Shown here: positions 8,072 through 15,514 of the stretch, in pieces
Layout: every line of letters starts with the position of its first letter
How positions within the stretch are numbered: position 1 is the stretch's first letter
Assembly (NCBI GenBank): GCA_015222965.1
Contig: JADFWF010000359.1
Location: forward strand, 1-16,501
Length of the DNA stretch: 16,501 nucleotides
DNA from: Pseudomonadota bacterium
GTDB lineage: Bacteria > Pseudomonadota > Gammaproteobacteria > SZUA-229
Reading direction: 5' to 3'
The notes under the pieces: generated by a model
Seen by the model: only the letters and a program-made list of their open reading frames with translations
The model's database searches: none
Told to the model about the DNA's origin: nothing
Position numbers and translations under genes: made by a program

Positions 8072-9513
8072 TAACCTGTCCCCAGTTTCTGCACTCGACT
8101 ATATAATGTTGTACGATTAATTCTTAGCGCTTTTGCCGCTTTACTCACATTGTTGCCATTCAGCTCCAGGGCAATTCGAATACTGCGACTTTCGATCTCA
8201 CCAAGCAATCTATCGAGATCAAATTCATCAGCCCTGATTTCCCTTGCGATCATCTCGTCACTTACCGAAGTAGCACTCTCAGCCAGTGAAGTTGCCGATA
8301 ATTGAGTTTCCAGTTCTGCGCTCAGTTGAATTTTATCAACACTCTGCCCGGGGTATTTTGTACCCAGCCGGATGACGATATTTCTTAACTCGCGGACATT
8401 CCCCGGGTAGTCATATTGCTGCCATAACTCGCGTGCGCCATCATCCAGGACAAACGGTGATACCGTGTCCGCATAAGATTCCATGAAGACGTTTAATAGC
8501 AGAAACACATCGTCACCCCTGGCGCTTAACGGCGGCAGCTGAATGTTCAATATGCTCAGACGATGGTATAGATCATTCCTGAAGTTTTCACTTCTGACTT
8601 CATCACTTAATACTTTATTGGTCGATGCGATAATCCTTGCCTGCGACTTTAACTCCCTGGTCTCACCGATCCGGTAAAACTCGCCGCTTTCGATAACCCT
8701 CAGCAACTTACCCTGCAATGCTATCGGCAGCTCGCCGATTTCATCCAGTAACAAAGTGCCTTTACCCACTTCGATAAAAAAGCCTTTATGCTCCTGTGTG
8801 GCACCGGTAAATGCACCTTTTGCATGCCCGAATAGCTGCGCCTCTAACAGGTCCGGCGCAATCGCCGCACAGTTAATCGCCAGGTACGGCTCTGCACTGC
8901 GCTTACTGTTTTCGTGCAAAGCTCTGGCTACCAGCTCTTTTCCGGTGCCCGATGCACCTTCGATTAAAACCGGGAACGGTGAATCTGCAAATTGCGAAAT
9001 CTGGGTGCCCACCATCTGCATGGCGACGCTGTCACCGACGATAGAAACCGTTTTCTGCGAATCACGAAGCTGATCTATCTCGTGCAGACGCTGATGGTGT
9101 TGCAGGCGCGCCAGCAACAGGTCCGGTTCCGCTGGCTTGGCGATAAAATCGACCGCGCCAATAGTCAGCGCGTGTTGAATATTTACGTCATTATCCTGAC
9201 CGGATAAAACCAGCACTTTCATGTTGGGCTGCAAAGACAGCAGCTCACGGATCAGCGTAAAACCTTCATCGGGTTTATGCGGGTAGGGTGGCAGACCCAG
9301 GTCGATCAGAGCCAGACTGGGTAATTCACCCGCCTGATTTATTTTTTCCAGTGCCTGCTGACGGGTCTCGGCGGTAATCACGTTATATTGCTTGCGCAAC
9401 ATAAAACCCAACCCCTCCAGTATCAACGGGTCATCATCAACCAGTAATAAACTGGCCGCAGTCATGGCTGTATTATCATTCACCGACATTTCTTGTTGTT
9501 CATTTTCTGGCAT
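8071..9513 (-). CDS. Sigma-54-dependent response regulator at the head of the pilus operon (NtrC/PrsR-like)
   Basis: This 480-residue transcription activator has a receiver domain (about 20-145), a sigma-54 AAA+ domain (about 155-385) and a Fis-type helix-turn-helix (about 442-476). In the receiver, the acidic DDD at 26-28, phospho-acceptor D71 and conserved K126 are present. The aspartate is followed by LGLPP, as in PEP-CTERM-box regulators of the PrsR type. The AAA+ domain has Walker A GASGTGKE (186-193), the sigma-54 contact loop GAFTGA (233-238) and Walker B LLLDEIGE near 254-261. The frame is open upstream to a TTG at 9523-9525, but I choose the ATG at 9511-9513 because GGGGA lies about 6 bases before it. 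The stop overlaps the start of the mshM-like gene by one base, so it is the first gene of the operon and probably controls it or the pilin genes (inference). No partner kinase lies in the window. Confidence 0.9.
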   Translation of the reverse strand: MPENEQQEMSVNDNTAMTAASLLLVDDDPLILEGLGFMLRKQYNVITAETRQQALEKINQAGELPSLALIDLGLPPYPHKPDEGFTLIRELLSLQPNMKVLVLSGQDNDVNIQHALTIGAVDFIAKPAEPDLLLARLQHHQRLHEIDQLRDSQKTVSIVGDSVAMQMVGTQISQFADSPFPVLIEGASGTGKELVARALHENSKRSAEPYLAINCAAIAPDLLEAQLFGHAKGAFTGATQEHKGFFIEVGKGTLLLDEIGELPIALQGKLLRVIESGEFYRIGETRELKSQARIIASTNKVLSDEVRSENFRNDLYHRLSILNIQLPPLSARGDDVFLLLNVFMESYADTVSPFVLDDGARELWQQYDYPGNVRELRNIVIRLGTKYPGQSVDKIQLSAELETQLSATSLAESATSVSDEMIAREIRADEFDLDRLLGEIESRSIRIALELNGNNVSKAAKALRINRTTLYSRVQKLGTG

Positions 9514-9657
9514 CGATTTCCCCAAAAATCATAAGATGCATATCCATACCTTATATAGCAGAAATGCAACCATGTTTTATACAACCGCTGAGAAATATTT
9601 AGACTTAAGTTAATTATTTGTGATGCAGCACAACAAATGCATGGTTAAATAGCCTTC
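9514..9657. other. Divergent intergenic region between the pilus operon and trmL
   Basis: The 144 bases separate two divergent genes and must hold the promoters for both. They are AT-rich. A short inverted repeat TTGTG-N6-CACAA lies at 9618-9633. No clear sigma-70 promoter is seen for trmL, and no strong ribosome binding site precedes its ATG. Confidence 0.5.
9557..9572 (-). promoter_or_regulatory. Weak candidate sigma-54 promoter upstream of the regulator gene
   Basis: On the minus strand the sequence TGGTTGCATTTCTGCT places GG and GC exactly 10 bases apart, as in -24/-12 promoters (TGG-N10-GC). It is followed by a leader of about 30 bases to the chosen ATG. The flanking consensus bases CACG and TT are mostly missing, so this is only suggestive. 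Confidence 0.2.
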
Positions 9658-10113
9658 ATGTTCAATATCGTGCTTTACCAACCAGAAATCCCACCGAATA
9701 CCGGCAACATCATTCGCTTATGCGCCAACACCGGCTGTTACTTGCATTTGATCGAACCACTGGGATTTAAACTGGAAGATAAGCAATTAAGACGCGCCGG
9801 CCTGGACTATCACGAATGGGCTGACGTTAAAACATATAAAACAATTGATGAGCTAAAACCAGAACAGGATGTTTACGCGTTATCAACCAAAGGCAAGCAG
9901 CATTATCATCAAGCAACGTTTAAAGCGGGTGATTACCTTGTGTTCGGGCCCGAAACCAGGGGTTTGCCTGAAGGCTATCTGGACTCATTGGACAAAGATC
10001 ACGTCCTGCGCCTGCCTATGTTAGAGCACAGCCGCAGCCTGAATCTTTCTAACACCGTTGCCATCGTGGTCTATGAAGCCTTACGACAGAATCAGTTTAG
10101 TAATCTGCTTTAA
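9658..10113 (+). CDS. trmL: tRNA (cytidine/uridine-34-2'-O)-methyltransferase TrmL
   Basis: TrmL (YibK) is a SPOUT-class enzyme that uses S-adenosylmethionine to methylate the ribose of the wobble nucleotide in certain leucine tRNAs. At 151 residues it has the usual minimal length of the family, with the catalytic domain only. Family motifs are clear: PEIPPNTGNIIR (9-20), FGPETRGLP (96-104) and RSLNLSNTVAIVVYEA (126-141), the last two forming the knotted cofactor site. The start is the ATG at 9658. The gene is divergent from the pilus operon and convergent with gpsA, with 25 bases between their ends. In E. coli, trmL lies near gpsA with cysE between them, so its position here is a rearranged form of a known neighbourhood. 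Confidence 0.97.
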   Translation: MFNIVLYQPEIPPNTGNIIRLCANTGCYLHLIEPLGFKLEDKQLRRAGLDYHEWADVKTYKTIDELKPEQDVYALSTKGKQHYHQATFKAGDYLVFGPETRGLPEGYLDSLDKDHVLRLPMLEHSRSLNLSNTVAIVVYEALRQNQFSNLL

Positions 10114-10138
10114 CAATTTGCAGTGATTTATTTGCTGA

Positions 10139-11155
10139 TTAGTGCGTTTCTTGTGATGATCTACGACTCAGCAGGGCAGACACTGCTTCATCGATCGGAC
10201 AGTTTTCGTATAACACACGGTAAACCTGTTCACTGATGGGAACTTCGACCCCGTGCTGGCGCGCCAGGTCCACCACTTCCTTAGCCGTATTGATACCCTC
10301 AACAGCCTGGCCGATTTCTGCCCGCGCCTGCTCCAGTGTTTTCCCCTGTGCCAGCAACAGACCCGTGCGGCGATTGCGTGACTGATCATCTGTGCAGGTC
10401 AAAATCAGATCACCCATACCTGACAGACCCATAAAGGTTTCTCTGTGTCCGCCCATGGCTTCACCCAGACGCATCATTTCCGCCAGTCCACGGGTAATCA
10501 GCGCGGCGCGAGTATTGGCGCCAAAACCCAGGCCATCCGCAGCACCTGCCGCAATTGCCAGCACGTTTTTTAGTGAACCGCCAAGCTCGACACCGATAAG
10601 GTCACTGCTTAGATATACGCGAAAGCGGCCGCTATGCAGGTCATCACTAAGCTGTGTAGAAAAAGATTCAGACGCCGAAGCAACAGTAATTGAGGTAGGT
10701 AAATTGCGCGCAACTTCGCCGGCAAAAGTGGGTCCAGACATAACTGCCGTTTTTTTACAGAGGGGCAGTTCTTCGGCGATTACCTGGTGGATGAGCTTGC
10801 CGGTACCATGTTCCAGCCCTTTACTCGCCCAGGCAATGCCGGTGTTTTCTTTAAATAGATGGACATTTTTTTGCAGGAACGGACGATATGCATGGCTGGG
10901 AATTGCCAATAAAACCCAGGCAGGAGAGGCCAGAGCCAGCTCAAGATCTGAGGTTAGCTGCAACAGGTCGGGAAACGCTACACCGGGTAAATATTGCTGA
11001 TTACAACGACTTTCAGATAATAGCTGTATATGTTTTGGCTCATTTCCCCACAATAAAACATTATGGCCTGAATCTGCCAGGTGTATTGCCAGCGCAGTCC
11101 CCCATGAACCTGCACCAAGTACAGCGATAGGATGTGCTTGGTCGACGACGGTCAT
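10139..11155 (-). CDS. gpsA: NAD(P)+-dependent glycerol-3-phosphate dehydrogenase GpsA
   Basis: GpsA reduces dihydroxyacetone phosphate to sn-glycerol-3-phosphate, the backbone for phospholipid synthesis, in the cytoplasm. The 338-residue length is normal. The Rossmann-fold dinucleotide motif GAGSWG is at 14-19. Other family marks are SKGLE (111-115), SGPTFAGEVA (140-149), GGSLKNVLA with the catalytic lysine K196 (192-200), GLSGMGDL (243-250) and SRNRR (259-263). The ATG at 11153-11155 is preceded by GGGGC. The gene starts 16 bases after the secB stop, so secB-gpsA form one transcription unit as in E. coli. The 3' end is convergent with trmL, and I see no good terminator in the 25-base gap. 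Confidence 0.97.
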   Translation of the reverse strand: MTVVDQAHPIAVLGAGSWGTALAIHLADSGHNVLLWGNEPKHIQLLSESRCNQQYLPGVAFPDLLQLTSDLELALASPAWVLLAIPSHAYRPFLQKNVHLFKENTGIAWASKGLEHGTGKLIHQVIAEELPLCKKTAVMSGPTFAGEVARNLPTSITVASASESFSTQLSDDLHSGRFRVYLSSDLIGVELGGSLKNVLAIAAGAADGLGFGANTRAALITRGLAEMMRLGEAMGGHRETFMGLSGMGDLILTCTDDQSRNRRTGLLLAQGKTLEQARAEIGQAVEGINTAKEVVDLARQHGVEVPISEQVYRVLYENCPIDEAVSALLSRRSSQETH

Positions 11156-11171
11156 CAGCTAGTCGCCCCGA

Positions 11172-11633
11172 TTAATGAGCGGTGTCTTCTTCTGCCTGCG
11201 CAGTCGCCTGTTGCTGCACCTGCTGTGTATACAGTGCATTAAAGTTCACCGGCGCCAGCAATAGCTGGGGAAAACCGCCTTTAGAAACCAGTTCTGAAAC
11301 TGCTTCTCTGGCAAAAGGGAATAGTGTTTCCGGGCAGAACGCACCGACCATGCCGCCCAGGTTCTCTTCCGGGAAACCAGAAATAGTAAAAATACCGGCC
11401 TGTTTGATCTCTGCTAAAAACGCTGTTTTTTCCTCGTGTTTGGCAGTAACGGTAATCTCCAGAATAACCTCGTAGGTATCATCTGCGATAGCCTGGTTAG
11501 AACTGTTTATCTGTACGTTTATCTGGGGCTGCCATTCAGTATTGGTAAATGCCTGAGGCGAATTGGGGGATTCAAATGAAACATCTTTTAAATAAATTTT
11601 TTGAATCGCAAACTGCTGATTTTCTTCGCTCAT
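11172..11633 (-). CDS. secB: Protein-export chaperone SecB
   Basis: SecB is a tetrameric cytoplasmic chaperone that keeps precursor proteins unfolded and hands them to SecA. The 153-residue protein shows family features: IQKIYLKDVSFESPNSP near residues 10-26, YEVILEITVTAKHEEKTAFL in the middle, and the conserved GGMVGAFCPETLFPFARE segment. The acidic C-terminal tail ends TAQAEEDTAH. The ATG at 11631-11633 has AGGA about 8 bases upstream. It lies 51 bases downstream of the rhodanese gene and 16 bases upstream of gpsA. In E. coli, grxC lies between yibN and secB; here the 51-base gap is too small to hold it, so grxC is absent from this site. Confidence 0.97.
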   Translation of the reverse strand: MSEENQQFAIQKIYLKDVSFESPNSPQAFTNTEWQPQINVQINSSNQAIADDTYEVILEITVTAKHEEKTAFLAEIKQAGIFTISGFPEENLGGMVGAFCPETLFPFAREAVSELVSKGGFPQLLLAPVNFNALYTQQVQQQATAQAEEDTAH

Positions 11634-11684
11634 GGTTTATTCCTGAATATGATGGTGTAATTAAAACTGCGTAATTAAAAACGG

Positions 11685-12113
11685 TTATTTTTTAGTTAAT
11701 GGCATGTTAGCTTCCTTCCACGCCGCGATGCCGCCTTCCAGATTATTGACTTGTTCAAAGCCTGCTTTTTTCAGCATTTTTATGGCCCGGGTAACCGTGT
11801 TACCCGAATTGCAGTAAAGCAGCACAGGCTCATTTTTGTTGCCAGACAAACTGTTGATACTGGTGGCAAAACTGTTTAAAGGTACATTTTTTGCACCATT
11901 TATATGCCCACTCTTATAATCCGCCTCGGTCCGGATATCAAGGATAAGGATATCGTTATTATTATTCATCAAACGAATGGCCTTCGAGGGAGACAGATAT
12001 GAACCTCTATTCGCCTGGTGATCCAGCTCTGCTTTGATCAGCATGACCATCACAGCCGCCAAAGCAGCAAATAATAAAAGATTATTCTGGATAAATTCGG
12101 AGAGTTGCTCCAT
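11685..12113 (-). CDS. yibN: Membrane-anchored rhodanese-like sulfurtransferase (YibN-type)
   Basis: The 142-residue protein has one N-terminal membrane helix at about 11-27 and a single rhodanese domain at about 42-140. The active-site loop is YCNSGNT with the presumed persulfide-carrying cysteine C101. The preceding LILDIRTEADYKSGHINGAKNVPL and the final LEGGIAAWKEANMPL are typical of the family. By family knowledge such domains transfer sulfane sulfur; the physiological acceptor of YibN is not established by sequence. The gene is first in the unit that includes secB and gpsA. Upstream lies a likely TATAAT -10 element, and further upstream an ArsR-family regulator with persulfide-sensor-like cysteines, which may be relevant to sulfur metabolism here (inference). 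Confidence 0.9.
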   Translation of the reverse strand: MEQLSEFIQNNLLLFAALAAVMVMLIKAELDHQANRGSYLSPSKAIRLMNNNNDILILDIRTEADYKSGHINGAKNVPLNSFATSINSLSGNKNEPVLLYCNSGNTVTRAIKMLKKAGFEQVNNLEGGIAAWKEANMPLTKK

Positions 12114-12165
12114 AACAAAAGCGACCTATTGAAGCCTAGTAGTAACGGCGATAATTAAAAGGGTA

Positions 12166-12171
12166 ATTATA
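12166..12171 (-). promoter_or_regulatory. Possible -10 element for the yibN-secB-gpsA unit
   Basis: The minus strand reads TATAAT here, an exact -10 consensus, about 52 bases upstream of the rhodanese start codon. No good -35 hexamer is seen at the right distance, so the call rests on the -10 match and on location after a terminator-like hairpin. Confidence 0.3.
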
Positions 12172-12204
12172 TAACATAAGGACTGATAACGTTGTGCGCA
12201 GAAA

Positions 12205-12237
12205 CCTGACCTGAGCCGTAAAGGCTCTGAGGTCAGG
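12205..12237 (-). terminator. Terminator-like hairpin after the ArsR-family gene
   Basis: Positions 12205-12217 (CCTGACCTGAGCC) pair with 12223-12237 through a 5-base loop with a two-base bulge, giving a GC-rich stem of 13 pairs. On the minus strand it follows the ArsR-family stop by about 48 bases. The T-tract after the stem is short (GGTTTCTG), so it is a weak or bidirectional terminator. It separates the regulator from the yibN unit. Confidence 0.5.
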
Positions 12238-12284
12238 ATTTTCAGTGCTTATCAGGCGCGATTCAGAGGGGTGATCTAAACGCC

Positions 12285-12614
12285 TTAGTGCGTTGGTCCC
12301 GCTGAGCAGAACACTTCTTGCATCATACCGATCAAGCGCAAGGTACGGGTATCACCAACACGATAATACACTTTATTGGCATCTTTTCTGGAAGCCAGAA
12401 TGCCCTTGTCGCGCAAGATAGCAAGGTGCTGAGAGATATTACTCTGCGACGTACCCACGGCTTCAACGATATCCTGTACACTCACTTCCTGGTCACCCAG
12501 AGTACAAAGTATTTTTAATCGCAAGGGATGCGACATCGCCTTAAGTGAACGTGATGCGCGACTGATATCTTCTTCACGCGTCATTAAATCAGGATCATTG
12601 GGACTTATAGCCAT
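12285..12614 (-). CDS. ArsR-family winged-helix repressor, SqrR/BigR-like persulfide-sensor candidate
   Basis: The 109-residue protein is an ArsR-type winged helix-turn-helix regulator. LKAMSHPLRLKILCTLG (24-40) and the recognition-helix region GTSQSNISQHLAILRDKGIL (54-73) are typical, followed by the wing ASRKDANKVYYRV. The frame is open to a TTG at 12630-12632, but the ATG at 12612-12614 has GAGG 8 bases upstream and is chosen. It has two cysteines, C37 and C103, 66 residues apart. The known persulfide sensors SqrR (C41/C107) and BigR have a cysteine pair with this spacing at the same places in the fold, and the metal-binding cysteine box of classical ArsR (CVC in the alpha-3 helix) is absent. 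A repressor that releases DNA upon formation of a disulfide or tetrasulfide is therefore the likely role (inference). It is divergent from envC and lies upstream of a rhodanese gene. Confidence 0.85.
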   Translation of the reverse strand: MAISPNDPDLMTREEDISRASRSLKAMSHPLRLKILCTLGDQEVSVQDIVEAVGTSQSNISQHLAILRDKGILASRKDANKVYYRVGDTRTLRLIGMMQEVFCSAGPTH

Positions 12615-12753
12615 GGTGTAACCTCGAAACAAATAATAATATAATTAATAAAGCATACATTAATACACTTTTTTTTGAATTGAAATAGCAAAATCCTGAA
12701 ATTTAGCTAAATATTTTTTACTCAACACACAATCTCGGTTACACAATAGCGAA
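12615..12753. promoter_or_regulatory. Divergent control region of the ArsR-type gene and envC
   Basis: This very AT-rich region holds ATTAAT-N9-ATTAAT at 12644-12664, in a position where an ArsR-family autorepressor could bind, and a perfect 12-bp palindrome ATTTAGCTAAAT at 12701-12712, 41 bases before the envC start. SqrR/BigR-type proteins are known to bind AT-rich dyads, but neither site is a clear match to a published operator. No convincing -35/-10 pair could be assigned for either gene, and envC lacks an obvious ribosome binding site. Confidence 0.35.
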
Positions 12754-13980
12754 ATGTTCAGAATCAAACTATCTACTTCTCCCACCGAATTGCGCGCTTT
12801 TTTTTCTATATTCTTGTTTTTCTGGCTTTTTTTCAGTTTTAACGTTGCTTCTGCGTCAAAAAATGAAGATATGTCGCATTACCAGGACAAACTCGAAAAG
12901 CTGCAGAAGAGCATCGCCAAGGTCCAGCAGCACCTGAAAGGTAACAAAAAGCAGCGCAGTCATGTTGTCACCGAACTCCACACGCTGGAGACTGAAATAA
13001 GCAAAAATTCAAGAAAACTCAAAAACCTGGAAAAAGCTGTGCACAGCAGCCGCCAACAGGAAAGAAAGTTAAAAAATGAATTAAAGCTACTAAATAAACA
13101 ACTAAACAACCAGCGCAAAATCCTGTCTGAGCAGATACGTTCTGCATACAGCATGGGGCACCAGCAAAATATTAAAATGCTGTTGAATCAACAAGATCCC
13201 GCTCAAGCAGGAAGAACACAGGCGTATTTCAATTACTTAAACCGCGCCAGGCAACAACAGATCGATACATTTCTAGCCACCTTTGAGTTAAAAAAACAGA
13301 CCGAGACCAGCCTCAAACAAACCTTAAAAACACAAGACCAGTTACTGAAAACACAAAAAGAGAAAAAACGAGAGCGCCAGAAACAGCGTTTCCAGCGCAA
13401 GAAATTACTCGCTGAACTCAGTAAAAAAATCAAAAATCAGGAATCCACGCTCAGCAGTCTGGAAAACAGCCGTGGTCGTATCGAAAACCTGCTCAAATCC
13501 TTAGGCGAATTACTCGCCGATATACCTACCAGCCCCAGTGAAAAGCAGCCTTTTCTCTCACTCAAAGGCAAGCTGCCCTGGCCTGCCAAAGGTCGCTTCA
13601 TCAATAGTTTCGGCCAGCCAAAAAACTATGGCGACCTGAAATGGAATGGCATACTGATCAAAACAGAGCTTGGCACACCGGTACGCGTCATCAGCCACGG
13701 CCGGGTGGCCTTCGCCGACTGGTTGCAGGGTTTTGGCTTCATAACCATCGTTGATCACGGCGACGGTTATATGAGCCTGTATGGTCATAATGAGTCATTG
13801 TTCAAGCAGATGGGAGACTGGGTGCAGGCTGGTGAGGTCATCGCTACTGCGGGAGATAGCGGCGGCCAGCCCGTCAGTGGCGTTTATTTCGAAATTCGCT
13901 CACGCGGCAAGCCGGTTAACCCTTCAAAGTGGTGTTCCAGGAAAGCCCGGCATGCCACGGGACAGAATCCTTCGATATGA
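12754..13980 (+). CDS. envC: Murein hydrolase activator EnvC (degenerate LytM domain, coiled coil)
   Basis: EnvC is a periplasmic activator of N-acetylmuramoyl-L-alanine amidases during daughter-cell separation and is controlled by FtsEX. The 408-residue precursor has a long signal peptide ending at ASA (32-34). A Lys/Gln-rich coiled coil follows (about 40-255), then a C-terminal LytM/M23 domain (about 272-392). The domain is degenerate as in E. coli EnvC: the HxGxD zinc motif of active enzymes is replaced by WNGIL (297-301), and the HLHFE motif by GVYFE (376-380), so it is very unlikely to be a peptidase itself. The start ATG has no clear ribosome binding site, but a later start would lose the signal peptide. 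It is followed by ctpA after 133 bases. In E. coli the neighbours are gpmM and yibQ; here gpmM is absent and an ArsR-type gene takes its place. Confidence 0.94.
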   Translation: MFRIKLSTSPTELRAFFSIFLFFWLFFSFNVASASKNEDMSHYQDKLEKLQKSIAKVQQHLKGNKKQRSHVVTELHTLETEISKNSRKLKNLEKAVHSSRQQERKLKNELKLLNKQLNNQRKILSEQIRSAYSMGHQQNIKMLLNQQDPAQAGRTQAYFNYLNRARQQQIDTFLATFELKKQTETSLKQTLKTQDQLLKTQKEKKRERQKQRFQRKKLLAELSKKIKNQESTLSSLENSRGRIENLLKSLGELLADIPTSPSEKQPFLSLKGKLPWPAKGRFINSFGQPKNYGDLKWNGILIKTELGTPVRVISHGRVAFADWLQGFGFITIVDHGDGYMSLYGHNESLFKQMGDWVQAGEVIATAGDSGGQPVSGVYFEIRSRGKPVNPSKWCSRKARHATGQNPSI

Positions 13981-14113
13981 GAATTATCATGGAACATACT
14001 GGTAATAATTCGCTCTAAGCACTATCATTTACATATAATTAATCGATTTGTCGTAGATTCATCTTCAAGTACAAATCTTTAGCAATTCAAAGTGGTATTT
14101 ACCGGAGTTATTT
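13981..14113 (+). other. Intergenic gap between envC and ctpA
   Basis: AT-rich 133-base gap. A weak inverted repeat (GAATTAT with ATAATTC, about 17 bases apart) is just after the envC stop. GGAG about 6 bases before the ctpA ATG is its ribosome binding site. No clear terminator or promoter is seen. Confidence 0.4.
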
Positions 14114-15451
14114 ATGAGTAAGCAATATAAGACCTTTCTGGTTCTGGTCTTTGGTATTTTTGTCGGCGTTTCAGTGTCATTAACCAGCAGTGTGCTGGCT
14201 GAGAAAAAATCGGAAGCGTCTGCCGGCCTTCCACTAAACGAGTTACGCAATTTCTCCGATATTTTTGCCCGCGTCAAAACCGACTATGTCGAAGACGTTG
14301 ATGATAAAACATTACTGGAGAACGCTATCCGCGGCATGCTCTCCGGTCTTGACCCTCACTCTACCTATTTAAATTCGGACGAATATAAAGAATTGAAAAT
14401 CGGCACCACCGGTAAGTTCGGCGGCCTCGGTATACAGGTTGGCATGGAAGACGGTTTTGTAAAAGTTATCTCCCCGATCGACGATACACCGGCCTTTCGC
14501 GCTGGTCTTGAATCTGGCGACCTGATAATTCGCCTTGACGACAAATCAGTTAAAGGCATGACTCTTAACGACGCAGTTAAAATCATGCGTGGCGACCCCG
14601 GCACCGACATAAAACTAACCGTGATACGAGAAGGCGCTGACAAACCGCTGCCTTTCACCGTAACGCGTGACATCATCTCGGTTAAAAGTGTTAAGAGCCG
14701 TATCCTTGAACCCGACTATGGCTACATTCGCATCAGTAACTTCCAGTCAAAAACAGCACGCGATCTGGTTAGCGAATTAAGTAATCTTAAAAAAGAAAAC
14801 AAGAGCGAGCTCAAAGGTCTGGTACTCGACTTACGCAACAACCCGGGCGGTGTATTAAGTGCAGCGGCTGATGTCTCTGACGCCTTCATTAACGATGGCA
14901 AACTGGTGTACACACAGGGCCGTATCGCAAATTCAGCTTTTGAATTTAATGCAAAACCCGGTGACATTATGAATGGTGCGCCCGTCGTTGTATTGATCAA
15001 TGGCGGCTCTGCCTCCGCGTCAGAAATTGTTGCCGGTGCATTACAGGATCACAGCCGTGCCGTCATCATGGGCAGCAAATCTTTTGGGAAAGGCTCTGTT
15101 CAGACCATCCAGGAATTACGCAGCGGTGGTGCCGTTAAAATTACCACGGCACGCTACTTCACACCAAAAGGTCGTTCTATCCAGGGCGAAGGCATCACCC
15201 CGGATATCATTCTTGAGAGTTATGAAATCAAAGACTCTAAAGATGAAGCTTCTTTGCGCATCAAGGAGTCAGACTTGACCGGTAGCATCAGCAATCCGAC
15301 CAAATCTCAGGAAGCGATCAAAAAAGCGGAAGCTGAAGGCAAAAAAGATGAAAAAGAAGACAAAAAAGCACATATCAAAGCTTCTGAAGACTTCCAGTTA
15401 TACGAAGCACTGCTGTTATTAAAAGGTTTAAATATATTAAGTAAGTCATAA
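14114..15451 (+). CDS. ctpA: Carboxy-terminal processing serine protease CtpA (S41 family, PDZ domain)
   Basis: CtpA-type proteases cleave periplasmic substrates, often peptidoglycan hydrolases, near the C-terminus. The 445-residue precursor has a signal peptide ending around SVLA (26-29). Its N-terminal region is followed by a PDZ domain at about 100-185 (GLGIQVGMEDGFVKVISPI) and an S41 protease core at about 195-370. The catalytic dyad is S301 (in GGSASASEI) and K326 (in SFGKGSVQ), separated by 25 residues as in the Prc family, with Q330 after it. The C-terminus has a Lys/Glu-rich segment (about 400-425). GGAG 6 bases before the ATG supports this start. It lies between envC and the yibQ-type gene, so a role in envelope turnover, possibly controlling amidase activation, is plausible by context (inference). 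Confidence 0.96.
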   Translation: MSKQYKTFLVLVFGIFVGVSVSLTSSVLAEKKSEASAGLPLNELRNFSDIFARVKTDYVEDVDDKTLLENAIRGMLSGLDPHSTYLNSDEYKELKIGTTGKFGGLGIQVGMEDGFVKVISPIDDTPAFRAGLESGDLIIRLDDKSVKGMTLNDAVKIMRGDPGTDIKLTVIREGADKPLPFTVTRDIISVKSVKSRILEPDYGYIRISNFQSKTARDLVSELSNLKKENKSELKGLVLDLRNNPGGVLSAAADVSDAFINDGKLVYTQGRIANSAFEFNAKPGDIMNGAPVVVLINGGSASASEIVAGALQDHSRAVIMGSKSFGKGSVQTIQELRSGGAVKITTARYFTPKGRSIQGEGITPDIILESYEIKDSKDEASLRIKESDLTGSISNPTKSQEAIKKAEAEGKKDEKEDKKAHIKASEDFQLYEALLLLKGLNILSKS

Positions 15452-15514
15452 GCGATATAACACTGCTATCGATATTTAACATGGACGTTAAATAACTCTT
15501 TAACCCGTAAACAC

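Noticed and set aside
9514..9525. TTG start extending the regulator by four residues
   Set aside because: The ATG at 9511-9513 has a well-placed GGGGA, whereas the TTG has no upstream ribosome binding site.
9618..9633. TTGTG-N6-CACAA as a CRP/FNR-type site
   Set aside because: The half-sites and spacing do not match TGTGA-N6-TCACA or TTGAT-N4-ATCAA; a chance repeat is more likely.
10114..10138. Possible bidirectional terminator between trmL and gpsA
   Set aside because: The 25-base gap shows only weak AT-rich repeats and no GC-rich stem.
10392..11000. 202-codon plus-strand open frame
   Set aside because: It is antisense to the clear gpsA gene and is rich in Pro, Arg and Ser, as expected of a reverse-strand shadow.
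13570..13940. EnvC LytM domain as an active M23 peptidase
   Set aside because: The zinc-binding H/D and HxH positions are replaced (WNGIL, GVYFE), so it is a degenerate activator rather than an enzyme.
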